Shown: positions 9,111-17,337 of the stretch, in pieces
Layout of the letters: each line of letters starts with the position of its first letter
Numbering within the stretch: position 1 is the first letter of the stretch
NCBI GenBank assembly: GCA_902543245.1
Contig: CACBXQ010000005.1
Location: 1-64,000 of the forward strand
DNA: 64,000 bases
From: an uncultured Pelagibacteraceae bacterium
GTDB taxonomy: Bacteria > Pseudomonadota > Alphaproteobacteria > Pelagibacterales > Pelagibacteraceae
Direction of reading: 5' to 3'
Position numbers and translations under genes: made by a program
The notes under the pieces: generated by a model
Told to the model about the DNA's origin: nothing
Database searches by the model: none
The model's input: only the letters and a program-made list of their open reading frames with translations

Positions 9111-9908
9111 ATGACAGATTTAATTTCTCAGAATTTGAATATGATATTCAAAACTCCGAAAGGAGACACTGTTCATGCATTAAAGGATTTAAACTTTACT
9201 TTAAAAAAAGGAGAACTGTTAACTGTTCTTGGTCCATCAGGTTGTGGTAAAACAACTCTTTTAAACATCGCTGCTGGGTTCATTAAACCAACCTCAGGAA
9301 ATATTACATTAAATAATAAAGAGATTGAAGGACCTGGTGTTGAACGTGGAATGGTTTTTCAACAAGGGGCTTTATTCGAATGGTTAACTGTAGCCGAAAA
9401 CGTAAATTTTGGGTTGAGAATGAAAAAAAATGATTCAATTGAGACGCAAAGAAAAGTTGATGAATGGTTAGAAATTGTAGGTCTTAAGGGATTTGGAAAC
9501 ACTCCAACTTATCAATTATCTGGAGGGATGCAGCAAAGGGTTGCTCTTGCTAGGTGTTTAATAAATGATCCTGACTTAATATTAATGGATGAACCTCTAG
9601 GAGCTTTAGATGCTTTAACTAGAGAAAAGATGCAATCTTTAGTCTTAAAAATTTGGAAAGAAACTGGAAAAACTATAATTTTAATTACCCACTCAGTTGA
9701 AGAAGCATTGCTTCTTGGGGAAAGACTATATGTAATGGCTCCTAGACCAGGTCGTATTCATAAAGAATATAAGCTTCCATTTGCAGAAATGGGACTGAAA
9801 GAAGATTTAAGAGAAATTAAAAAGAATAAAGAATTTGGATCAAAAAGAGAGGAAATTCTATCGATGATCTGGAACATGGAAGAAGAAATTATGGGAAAAG
9901 AAAATTAA
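9111..9908 (+). CDS. tauB: Taurine ABC transporter ATP-binding protein
   Basis: A 265-residue ABC ATPase of the TauB/SsuB/nitrate family that energises taurine uptake at the inner membrane. Walker A GPSGCGKT is at residues 41-48, the Q-loop lies in the VFQQGALFEW segment, the signature is LSGGMQQR, Walker B is LILMDEPLGALD, and the switch histidine is in LITHSVEE. The stop is immediately followed by the tauC ATG with no gap. It is placed after the tauA terminator, so it depends on read-through or its own weak promoter. Confidence 0.9.
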   Translation: MTDLISQNLNMIFKTPKGDTVHALKDLNFTLKKGELLTVLGPSGCGKTTLLNIAAGFIKPTSGNITLNNKEIEGPGVERGMVFQQGALFEWLTVAENVNFGLRMKKNDSIETQRKVDEWLEIVGLKGFGNTPTYQLSGGMQQRVALARCLINDPDLILMDEPLGALDALTREKMQSLVLKIWKETGKTIILITHSVEEALLLGERLYVMAPRPGRIHKEYKLPFAEMGLKEDLREIKKNKEFGSKREEILSMIWNMEEEIMGKEN

Positions 9909-11834
9909 ATGTTAACACAAATAGTAACATTATTAATCTTTGTAGCAATCATTGGAAGTATTCTTTATGGGAGAAGATTAATCAAAACAGAAAAAGTAGA
10001 TGCTGTTTTTGGAAATCCAGAAAGGGCAAAAGGTGGCACTCATTGGGTAATAGTTGGGAGTGCTGCTATACTTTTAATTTGGCTATATTATTCTTGGGAC
10101 ATAGCTAAAGCTTTTTATCCAAAATCAGCAAATGAATTATGTCAAGTCGCAAAAATAAACGATTCTTTAATGGGATTAAAATATCAATTTCCAATTGATG
10201 AAAGAGAGTTCAAAAGCACCTCTATAATTAAAATTGAAAATAAAAATCTTAAGAAAATTGAGAAAGAAATCCAAAATACACCTGATTTAAATGATGAACA
10301 AAAAATAATTTTACTACGTTTTATATCAAAAACATCTCAGTTAATTCCTTTACTTACAAATGACTATTTAATGGAGGCAAATACAAAATCTAAAATAAAA
10401 GAAATGAGTGAAGAAATTAGAATTTTAAGCTCAAATTTTAAGAAAAAAGATTATCCATTTGAAACTGAAGCAGATAAAATTGAACGACTTAAAGCCGTGT
10501 CAGAACAAGGTGGCTGGGGAATAATTAAAGTTCAATCAGGAACAGGGTCAATTGAAAATACAATTGAGGTCCCAGTTGTACCTGAAACTAATAAAGGTTT
10601 AAAATTTCACACTGCTGCAGAAGATCTAAAAGTTATAAGCGATAAATTTTTCAAATTAAGAAATCATAACTCAAATTTCAAAACTTCAATTAAAGGGTTA
10701 AAAAATGAAATTAAACTTTATAGAGAAAGCTTAGATGACTCAGAAGAGATTGCTTCAGATTATGCAAAAAATATTGTTAAAATTGCAAGAAGAATTGAAT
10801 TTGCAAGTATATATCCTCCTGGCGCACTTGATGAAATGCAAAGTGCTATCATCGAGTTTGATAATTTACAAAAATCTGAGCAGGGTGGTTTAAGATTAAT
10901 TGACATAATTTTATTCCCAGCAGGTACAATAGTTGCAAGTGGTCCAAGTTGTTCCGAACAAGGATCAGGTAGGTGGCTCCCTAAACCATCAGATACATTT
11001 AATAAATTTATATTAATGTCAAAACCTAGCGTTGGTTATAAAAATATTCCGCTTCTTTGGATTGAAATGATGGATGTAAGCTCAATAATTGGGTTTATTT
11101 TACCAGATTGGATAGCTGATATTTTGCCAGGTAATTATCCAGTGCATACTAAAGATGGTATTGTTAAAGAGAATTTTAAAGGCAAAGTTTTAAAAATTGT
11201 AACTGGTGATTTTAAATTATTTAAAATCCCCGTACCTTATGGACATATTTGGGATTCTTTCTTAAGGGTATTCCTTGGATTAGTTTTTGGAATTATTATT
11301 GGTGTGCCATTGGGATTATTTATGGGGCTAAATAGATTTGCAAAAGGTTTTTTTGATCCATTAATAGAACTATATAGACCAGTTCCACCTTTGGCATGGG
11401 CTCCTCTTATAATCTCAGTTTTGGGTATTGATAATACTGGAAAAGTATTTTTATTATTCATGGTTTCTTTATCTATAATGATAATTTCTGCTAGAGCTGG
11501 AGCATCCGGAACCCAACTTTCTAAAATACATGCAGCACACTCACTTGGAGCATCAAAAAGACAGATTTTAAGATACGTAATATTTCCTAACTCTTTACCT
11601 GAAATATTGACTGGAATTAGAGTTGCAGTTGGAATGTGTTGGGGAACACTAGTTGCTGCTGAATTCTTGGCTGGAACAACGGGTATTGGATTTGTTGAAA
11701 ATGTTGCTAAAAAATACTTTCAATATGAAGTTATTTGGATAACTATCTTTATCATGGGTATGCTGGGACTATTATTCGACGTTACATTAAGAAAAATAAT
11801 AGATAAAACTATCCCATGGCGTGGAAAAGGTTAA
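9909..11834 (+). CDS. tauC: TauC-type ABC permease with a large inserted N-terminal domain
   Basis: A 641-residue protein. Only residues from about 434 onward form the normal TauC/SsuC BPD_transp_1 permease, with membrane helices and the EAA coupling loop in HAAHSLGASKRQILRYVIFPNSLPEI. Before it come two hydrophobic helices (about 3-20 and 46-64). About 360 mainly charged, helix-rich residues follow, with coiled-coil-like stretches around 110-180 and 255-315, and should face the periplasm. Ordinary TauC proteins are about 250-280 residues, so the inserted region is the odd part. It follows tauB directly and overlaps the next gene by 19 bases. Permease identity is secure; the role of the insert is unknown. 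Confidence 0.85.
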   Translation: MLTQIVTLLIFVAIIGSILYGRRLIKTEKVDAVFGNPERAKGGTHWVIVGSAAILLIWLYYSWDIAKAFYPKSANELCQVAKINDSLMGLKYQFPIDEREFKSTSIIKIENKNLKKIEKEIQNTPDLNDEQKIILLRFISKTSQLIPLLTNDYLMEANTKSKIKEMSEEIRILSSNFKKKDYPFETEADKIERLKAVSEQGGWGIIKVQSGTGSIENTIEVPVVPETNKGLKFHTAAEDLKVISDKFFKLRNHNSNFKTSIKGLKNEIKLYRESLDDSEEIASDYAKNIVKIARRIEFASIYPPGALDEMQSAIIEFDNLQKSEQGGLRLIDIILFPAGTIVASGPSCSEQGSGRWLPKPSDTFNKFILMSKPSVGYKNIPLLWIEMMDVSSIIGFILPDWIADILPGNYPVHTKDGIVKENFKGKVLKIVTGDFKLFKIPVPYGHIWDSFLRVFLGLVFGIIIGVPLGLFMGLNRFAKGFFDPLIELYRPVPPLAWAPLIISVLGIDNTGKVFLLFMVSLSIMIISARAGASGTQLSKIHAAHSLGASKRQILRYVIFPNSLPEILTGIRVAVGMCWGTLVAAEFLAGTTGIGFVENVAKKYFQYEVIWITIFIMGMLGLLFDVTLRKIIDKTIPWRGKG

Positions 11835-12877
11835 TAATATTTCTTTTTTTTTTCTCTCTTTCTGCTGAAGCAGAGGAATTTAAACTTGATAAATTAGTTT
11901 CATTAAATAAACCGTGGGGTTCTACATTTGTTGATAATGATCATTTGCTAGTAACTGAACAAAGTGGGTCTATTAAATTAGTTAATATTAGAACTAAAGA
12001 AATAAGTATTGTTAAACATAACTTGAAATTTTTAGAATATGGACAAGGTGGTCTGCTTGATATCATTTATCAAGATAACATGGTTTGGATATCATACTCA
12101 GAAAATCGAGGTAATTGGAAAACAAGCACATCAATTGCTAAAGGTGAATTTAATAATTCTGAAATAAAATTTGAAAACATCTTTCAGGCTAATCCACCAA
12201 TAGATTCTGGTTATCATTTTGGATCAAGATTAGCTATTAAAGGAAAATATTTATTTGCCTCAGCTGGTGAAAGAGGTGAAGGAATGATTGCACAAGATGC
12301 AAGTAAGCATCCAGGTAGTATTATCAGAATTAATTTAGATGGAAGTATACCAAAAGATAATCCCAAATTTTTAGATAAACCAAAATGGCTTCCTGAAATT
12401 TATCAAATAGGAGTTAGAAATCCTCAAGGTCTAACACTATCTCCATTTGATAATAAAATTTACATAAGTAATCATGGGGCTAAAGGGGGTGATTGGTTTG
12501 GTGAAGTTAAAAAAGGTGAAAATTATGGTTGGAAAATTTTAGGTTGGGGAGGAACTAATTACAATGGAACAAAAATTGGTCCAAAGTGGAAACCTGGTTT
12601 CACAAAGGCTATTCATTACTGGGTTCCTTCAATAGCAGCCAGCGCAATTACAATTTACAAAGGAAAAGAATTTAAAGAATGGAATGGATTAGCATTGATT
12701 ACATCCTTAAAGGACATGTCTTTAAGAAAACTAGATTTTTCTGACAAAGAAAATGTTAAAGAAAACTTTATATTTAAAAATCAAATTGGACGCATAAGAG
12801 ATATACAAGTCCACTCTATAACTGGTAAAATATATTTTTTAAGTCAGGATGCTTTATGGGAAATGCGAAAGAAATAG
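11816..12877 (+). CDS. Secreted PQQ-dependent aldose dehydrogenase-like beta-propeller (GSDH family)
   Basis: A 353-residue protein with an N-terminal signal peptide (hydrophobic residues 5-16, cleavage near AEAEE). It has the six-bladed propeller pattern of the glucose/sorbosone dehydrogenase family. Recognisable pieces are the NPQGL motif after VR and the SNHGAKGGDWFG...GENYGW stretch that forms the PQQ/calcium site in soluble aldose dehydrogenases. Family knowledge: periplasmic oxidation of aldoses using PQQ; substrates are often uncertain. No PQQ biosynthesis genes are in the window. The ATG lies inside the end of tauC, so it is probably read from the tauBC transcript. Confidence 0.8.
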   Translation: MAWKRLIIFLFFFSLSAEAEEFKLDKLVSLNKPWGSTFVDNDHLLVTEQSGSIKLVNIRTKEISIVKHNLKFLEYGQGGLLDIIYQDNMVWISYSENRGNWKTSTSIAKGEFNNSEIKFENIFQANPPIDSGYHFGSRLAIKGKYLFASAGERGEGMIAQDASKHPGSIIRINLDGSIPKDNPKFLDKPKWLPEIYQIGVRNPQGLTLSPFDNKIYISNHGAKGGDWFGEVKKGENYGWKILGWGGTNYNGTKIGPKWKPGFTKAIHYWVPSIAASAITIYKGKEFKEWNGLALITSLKDMSLRKLDFSDKENVKENFIFKNQIGRIRDIQVHSITGKIYFLSQDALWEMRKK

Positions 12878-13866
12878 AAAGATTAGTTTATAAAATTTTT
12901 TTAAAACATGGAATGAGCTCTAATCATTCAAAAATATCTGCAAAAGCTATTACTAATGCTGAACTAATCGGTGCACCTACTCATGGTTTGGCGAGACTTA
13001 AAATGTATTGTGATAGAATTAATAAAAAATTGATTAACCCAAGACCAAAAATTAAGATTAAAAAAATTTCCTCATCTGTTTCTCATGTGGATGCAAATAA
13101 TAGTATTGGATTTGTTGCTGGTGAAGTTGGAATTAAACAAGCAATAAAAAATGCAAAAAAAACAGGTATTGGTTTGGTTGGTATTAAAAACAGTGGTCAT
13201 TATGGATTGTCAGGATATTACGCTGAACAAGCTGTTAAAAAAAATTTAATTGCTTTTTGTTTTACAAATGCACCCCCTGCAATTGCTCCATATGGTGCGA
13301 GAAAAAGTTTATTTGGAACAAACCCAGTGTGTTTTGGCACTCCAACATCAAATAAAATTCCCTTTATATTTGACTCGTCAGTTTCAATAATTAATAGAGG
13401 TAAAATTAGAGTAGCAGCAAGAAATAAAAAAAAAATACCAGAAGGTGTTGCATTAGATAAATATGGGAAACCTACAACAGATGCCATAAAAGCATTAGCG
13501 GGAGTACAATTGCCAATTGCTGGATTTAGAGGATCAGGATTTGCTTGGATGGTTGATATATTAAGTGGTGTATTAACTGGAGGTAATCATGGAGGAAAGG
13601 TAAAGGATCCATTTGATGATTTCTCAGGACCACAAAATATTGGTCATTTGTTTTTTGTATTAAAACCTAATTTATTTATTGGAAACTATTCTCAAAGAAT
13701 AAAAGAAAATATTAGAAGAATAAAAAGATTACCAAAAATAAAAGGTGTAAAAGAAATTTTATACCCTGGTGAAAATAAATTTAGAAGATATAAAAAAAAT
13801 TTAAAAAGAAATATTATTATTCCAAAAAATATTCAAAAAGATATTGAAGAATTAAATGTCAAATAA
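12856..13866 (+). CDS. Ldh_2 family (malate/L-lactate/L-sulfolactate dehydrogenase type) oxidoreductase
   Basis: A 336-residue member of the NAD(P)-dependent Ldh_2 family, which is unrelated to classical lactate dehydrogenase. Conserved landmarks are THGLARLKMY (substrate-binding His/Arg), KNSGHYGLSGYYA, GTNPVCFGTP, NRGKI and RGSGFAWMVDILSG. Known members reduce or oxidise malate, lactate, sulfolactate, ureidoglycolate or delta-1-piperideine-2-carboxylate. The start overlaps the upstream gene by 22 bases and the end overlaps the next by 11, giving a coupled operon. Placement behind tauABC makes a sulfonate substrate such as sulfolactate conceivable, but this is speculation. Confidence 0.8.
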   Translation: MGNAKEIERLVYKIFLKHGMSSNHSKISAKAITNAELIGAPTHGLARLKMYCDRINKKLINPRPKIKIKKISSSVSHVDANNSIGFVAGEVGIKQAIKNAKKTGIGLVGIKNSGHYGLSGYYAEQAVKKNLIAFCFTNAPPAIAPYGARKSLFGTNPVCFGTPTSNKIPFIFDSSVSIINRGKIRVAARNKKKIPEGVALDKYGKPTTDAIKALAGVQLPIAGFRGSGFAWMVDILSGVLTGGNHGGKVKDPFDDFSGPQNIGHLFFVLKPNLFIGNYSQRIKENIRRIKRLPKIKGVKEILYPGENKFRRYKKNLKRNIIIPKNIQKDIEELNVK

Positions 13867-14299
13867 AGATCATTCAAAGCCTTTAATGCTTTATGTGGCA
13901 GAACTTATATATTTAGAAGTAGTTGAGATCAAAAAAAGAAATCCTAATATAACAAATATAGTTTCAATTGAAATGTTTATAGGATCAAAAACATATAATG
14001 AAATTAGCAGTGGTAAATATCATGATAATTTATTTCAAAACTTGAAGGAAAATAATTTTATAAATAAAGAGACTGGTATAAAAATACCTAGGGAAACATT
14101 AGATTTACTAAATTTACAAAAAAAAACAATTATTGATCAGCTTTCAGAAAATACTGAAACTTATTTTGCAAAAAGTTCATTTCCATTATCAAATTCCCAA
14201 AATGCTTTTAATCTTTTATGGAGAATGTGTGAGACTTATGAGCTGTGGTGCAAAGAAGTAGGAAATAAAAAACTTATTAAATTAAATATAATTGATTAA
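13856..14299 (+). CDS. Unknown protein, 147 aa
   Basis: I do not recognise this protein. It is soluble-looking with no signal peptide or membrane helix, and is predicted mostly helical. It contains a central LLNLQKKTIIDQLSEN helix and a tryptophan/cysteine-containing C-terminal part (LLWRMCETYELWCKEVG). It overlaps the upstream Ldh_2-type gene by 11 bases, so it is translated from the same message and is likely real. It ends convergently against the minus-strand genes that follow, sharing 4 bases with the microprotein at 14296-14385. Confidence 0.7.
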   Translation: MSNKDHSKPLMLYVAELIYLEVVEIKKRNPNITNIVSIEMFIGSKTYNEISSGKYHDNLFQNLKENNFINKETGIKIPRETLDLLNLQKKTIIDQLSENTETYFAKSSFPLSNSQNAFNLLWRMCETYELWCKEVGNKKLIKLNIID

Positions 14300-14385
14300 A
14301 TCAAACTCATATCATTCAAATAAAAAAATGTAGCAAGTGCTATTATCAATAAAATATAGATTATTATAAATGTAACTTTTTTCAT
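14296..14385 (-). CDS. Candidate 29-residue single-helix membrane microprotein
   Basis: A short frame encodes 29 residues beginning MKKVTFIIIYILLIIALATF: two lysines, then one hydrophobic helix, then a short polar tail. An AAGGAT Shine-Dalgarno-like sequence sits 5 bases before the ATG, inside the last codons of the upstream gene, whose stop is only 3 bases away. Spacing and ribosome site favour translation as the last gene of the minus-strand operon. Function is unknown, and it could still be a chance frame in AT-rich DNA. Confidence 0.45.
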   Translation of the reverse strand: MKKVTFIIIYILLIIALATFFYLNDMSLI

Positions 14386-14388
14386 TTA

Positions 14389-15291
14389 TTATCCTTGTTT
14401 AGAAACAGTAAATTTAACTTTTTTATCATTGTAATCTCTACCAGATCCAGTAACTCCTCCATCTTTAATCCATTTAAGAGTACCAGCTGCACCCATATTA
14501 TTTGTGCATGAAATTTGCCAAGTTCCTTTTCCACCCTCTTGAAGAGAATAACTTCCTTCGCATTTGCCATCATTATTAGGCAAAGGAATATTCAAAGTAC
14601 CTTTGTAGTCAGCTTCATTAAATTTTACAGTGCCTGCAATTAAATCTGCATACCCTTCCCAAATTAACGCTATAGGTCTTTCACCTGATAGTTCGTATTT
14701 CTTTACAACTTTCTTTTTATTTTCTTCGGGTTCATTGGTAATTTTTTTCTTAGCTTTTGTAAATTCTTCTTCTGTTAAAAGACCTTCGTCATAAAGTTGT
14801 TTTAAATCTCTCAATTGTTCCGATGTATTAGTTTGTAAATTTATATTTTCAGAATTATCATTTTCTGAAACAGATATATCATCCAAAAAACCAAGTTCAC
14901 CAAGTTTAGCTATTATTTCAGTTTCTGGAGATTTACTATTAATTGTAGTTGCCTTATTAATTCCATTTTTCCATATTATATTTCTTCGTCTTGCAAAAAT
15001 TCCGCATTTTGAATTTGTTTCAGCCTCACATGCTTTTATTGTTTCTGCTACTCCTCCCCTATCACCACATGAGTTAAATCCTTCTGGACAATAAAAATAT
15101 GTAGACCAATTATCTGGACCTTCAGATACTATAAATAAGTACGGTGTTTGACCTCTCGAACCTCTTATATATTCAATAAATCTTGAAACTGTAAAATCGT
15201 CAATACTTAATTCCCCCCTTCCTATTTGGGAAGCAAAAGTTTGTGAGATTGATAAAAAATAACAAAATATAAAAATTAATAATTTTTTCAT
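14389..15291 (-). CDS. Secreted protein with a SHOCT-like segment, function unknown
   Basis: A 300-residue protein with a signal peptide (MKKLLIFIFCYFLSISQTFA, cut before SQIG). The N-terminal domain carries several cysteines (CPEGFNSCGDRGG, CEAE, CGIFA). A short helical hairpin of the SHOCT type (QLRDLKQLYDEGLLTEEEF) lies near residues 160-185. The C-terminal 100 residues look like beta structure, with the paired cysteines of KCEGSY and ISCTN. It likely sits in the periplasm or envelope. The ATG overlaps the stop of the truncated GFA-family gene by 4 bases, so it probably once formed an operon with an intact copy of that gene. Confidence 0.75.
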   Translation of the reverse strand: MKKLLIFIFCYFLSISQTFASQIGRGELSIDDFTVSRFIEYIRGSRGQTPYLFIVSEGPDNWSTYFYCPEGFNSCGDRGGVAETIKACEAETNSKCGIFARRRNIIWKNGINKATTINSKSPETEIIAKLGELGFLDDISVSENDNSENINLQTNTSEQLRDLKQLYDEGLLTEEEFTKAKKKITNEPEENKKKVVKKYELSGERPIALIWEGYADLIAGTVKFNEADYKGTLNIPLPNNDGKCEGSYSLQEGGKGTWQISCTNNMGAAGTLKWIKDGGVTGSGRDYNDKKVKFTVSKQG

Positions 15292-15564
15292 TTTATTCTA
15301 TCTAAACTTTCTTGTGGCCATGTTTTTTCTCTATCATACATCACATCATGACAAATGTCTTTGTTAGGAAGCTCAATCCAAGGATCTTTATCTTTTACAA
15401 ATATATGTGCTTGAGGTTCAATTGGTTCATCTAATGTTGCCGCTCTTACAGCAACTCTACCTTTAGAAACATTGTACTGACAATACAAATACACTCCGCA
15501 TACTACACAAAAATAAGCTTTATAGCCTTTTCCACTCCCAGTTGGTAAATTTGTTGATGAAACT
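15288..15564 (-). pseudogene. 5'-truncated GFA (CENP-V/GFA zinc) family gene
   Basis: The minus strand encodes the C-terminal 90 or so residues of a GFA-family protein. Signs are AYFCVVCG with a retained CxxC zinc pair, VRAATLDEP and EPQAHIFVKDKDPW. The family is normally about 130-150 residues, and its N-terminal half with the other zinc cysteines is missing. At 15564/15565 the GFA sequence stops and the antisense of a duplicated ThDP-enzyme fragment begins. The frame stays open to an ATG at 15716, giving a chimeric 142-residue frame whose first 50 residues are antisense sequence. I judge it non-functional for the GFA role. Confidence 0.75.
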
Positions 15565-16160
15565 TCTCCTGTTATATTTATTACTGGATCAAGTAGTTTA
15601 AAAAGACAAGGCTCTGGTGGATTTAAAGAAATTGATGATGTTTCAATCGCTGCGCCTTTAACAAAATATAGCGCAAGCATCACAGATGGAACTAGAATTC
15701 GAGAATTTGTAGACAAAGCATATAGAATATCAACTAATGGATATCCTGGAGCTGTTCATTTAAGTGTTCCAGTGGATATAATGTTTTCGTCTTTTGCAGA
15801 AAATTCTGGTTTAGAAGAAAGACCATTTTCTCATAGCAAAAAACCAATAGCTAAAGCTTGGCCAGATCCAAATCAACTCACAGAAGTTTTAGAATTAGCA
15901 TGCAAGGCAAAAAAAACAGTTTTAATTGGTGGACATGGAGTGTGGTGGTCTGAGTCTGAAAAAAAATTAGAAGCTGCAGGTAATAATCTAAATATTCCAA
16001 TTTTTAATATTCCTTATCATCAAAAATTATTAGGAGAAGAAGCAAATTCTTATATGGGTCTTGCTGACATACACCAGTATCCACCATCAAAATTCGCACT
16101 ACATGAATCTGATTTAGTGTTAATGGTAGGTGCTAGATTAGATAATCAAATGAATTTTGG
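15565..16160 (+). repeat. 596-bp direct repeat, copy A (fragment of the ThDP-enzyme gene)
   Basis: This block matches 18776-19371 in the same orientation at a constant offset of 3211 bases. By eye I find one substitution in 596 positions (an A in the copy for a C in the intact gene, near 15917, changing Pro to Thr in KAKKPVLIGG). Both edges are sharp: left at tctcctgtta and right at tgaattttgg. Near-identity in an otherwise non-repetitive region means a very recent duplication or an assembly/amplification artefact. Confidence 0.95.
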
Positions 16161-16179
16161 TTGCAACCCCTGGTTTTAG
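15565..16179 (+). pseudogene. Internal fragment of ThDP-enzyme gene (residues 94-291 of the gene at 18497)
   Basis: The plus strand of the duplicated block reads in frame through the middle of the acetolactate-synthase-like protein, then ends at a stop 6 codons past the junction (NFGCNPWF). It lacks the N-terminal cofactor domain with its catalytic glutamate and the C-terminal GDG...NN ThDP motif, so it cannot be an active enzyme. It is out of frame with the GcvT fragment that follows, so no fusion protein forms. Confidence 0.85.
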
Positions 16180-16642
16180 ATGTAGAAGAATTGAAGCTGG
16201 CCTTTTATCAGCCGGCCAAGACTTTTCAAAATACACAAACCCTTTCTCAGTTGGTTTAGGAAAGTTTATTGATTTTGATAAAGAAAATTTCATTGGAAAG
16301 AATGCTCTAAGCAAGGCAGACAAAACATGTTTTAGTTGGGGAATAAGAGTTGAAGATGGAATCGCAATTAAAGGAGAGATTGTTAATTCAAATGGAAAAG
16401 AAGTTGGAAAAATTACATCAAGTACTTGGTCTCCATATCAAGTATGTGGAGTAGGTATAGTTTATTTAAATGACAAAAATTTAACCGCTGGTTCTATTGT
16501 TGAAGTAAAATGTACTGATGGAAAAATTCATAAAGGTGAACTTTGTAAATTACCAATGTATGATCCAAAAGGCGATATAGTTAGAGGCATAAACAAAACA
16601 ATACCAACAAAACCAGAACCTTGGGGCGGAATAAAAGGTTAG
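16161..16642 (+). pseudogene. 5'-truncated GcvT/aminomethyltransferase-family gene
   Basis: From the right junction the plus strand encodes about 160 residues of the C-terminal part of a GcvT-family folate enzyme. The family glycine-rich helix RRIEAGLL is followed by FSVGLGKFIDFDKENFIGKNAL and a GCV_T_C barrel ending YDPKGDIVRGI. About 220 N-terminal residues, including the start and promoter, are missing compared with full-length relatives at 21066 and 39623. An ATG at 16157 straddles the junction but would give only half a folate-binding fold. Its TAG stop shares a base with the GTG of the peptidase gene, so an intact ancestor headed that operon. Confidence 0.8.
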
Positions 16643-17337
16643 TGAGTTCAGTTACAAAAAAAATAATAGCAGTTGGTGGAGGAGGATTTACTCACAACTC
16701 TGATCGTGAATTAGATCAATTTATCTTAAGTCAATTTAGCAAAGAACATTTAAAAATAGGATTTTTGGGTACTGCAAGCAAAGATGATGAATATAAAGTT
16801 AACTTATTTTATGAGAGGTTTGATAATCAAAAAAATCAATTATCTCATTTTAACTTATCCAAACAACTAGATGGTTTTAGAAAATGGTTATTTGAACAAA
16901 ATATTGTCTATATTGGAGGAGGGAACACAAATTATATGCTTAATCTTTGGTCTGAAAATAATCTTAAAGATATATTTAAAGAAGCATATGAAAAAGGAAT
17001 TATTTTATCTGGCGTAAGTGCGGGAGCAGTTTGTTGGTTTGAATGGATATTAACTGACTCTCTCGGTGATGGCTATCAACCATTAAAAGGTGTTGGTTTA
17101 CTAGAAGGAAGTTGCACACCACACTCTTCGGATTTAAATCGAATAAATGAATTTGAAAATAACATCAAAAACAGCAAATTACCTCCAGGTTTTGCAATTG
17201 ATGATGGTGTAGCCGTCCTTTTTATTGACGGAAAACCATCTGATGTTTATTCTGCAAGAAAAAATCATAATGCTTACTTTGTAAATAAAGAAAACAAAAT
17301 TAGCCTTAACGAATATATTAAAATATTGAATGAGTGA
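16642..17337 (+). CDS. Peptidase E-like protein (S51 family, class I glutamine amidotransferase-like fold)
   Basis: A member of the S51/peptidase E family, about 231 residues. The nucleophile elbow GVSAGAV gives Ser126 counted from the GTG start. The N-terminal GGGGF loop and the YIGGGNTNYML segment match the family. Relatives cleave Asp-X dipeptides or cyanophycin-derived beta-aspartyl dipeptides. I choose the GTG at 16642 because it overlaps the upstream TAG by one base, the coupling style used elsewhere here; a TTG at 16621 is possible. It overlaps the next gene by 8 bases. It has lost its native upstream promoter region because of the adjacent rearrangement. Confidence 0.78.
   Translation: MSSVTKKIIAVGGGGFTHNSDRELDQFILSQFSKEHLKIGFLGTASKDDEYKVNLFYERFDNQKNQLSHFNLSKQLDGFRKWLFEQNIVYIGGGNTNYMLNLWSENNLKDIFKEAYEKGIILSGVSAGAVCWFEWILTDSLGDGYQPLKGVGLLEGSCTPHSSDLNRINEFENNIKNSKLPPGFAIDDGVAVLFIDGKPSDVYSARKNHNAYFVNKENKISLNEYIKILNE

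Noticed and set aside
11237-11461. Antisense frame of 74 codons inside tauC, and similar long antisense frames elsewhere
   Set aside because: These mirror real coding sequence on the opposite strand, show no ribosome site or family motif, and are expected by chance.
15288-15716. 142-codon minus-strand frame as an intact gene
   Set aside because: Its first 50 codons are the antisense of a duplicated ThDP-gene fragment; only the C-terminal part is GFA-family, so it is a chimera produced by the rearrangement.
15772-16179. 135-codon plus-strand frame as a second ThDP enzyme
   Set aside because: It is only the middle of the duplicated fragment and lacks the cofactor-activating glutamate and the GDG...NN motif.
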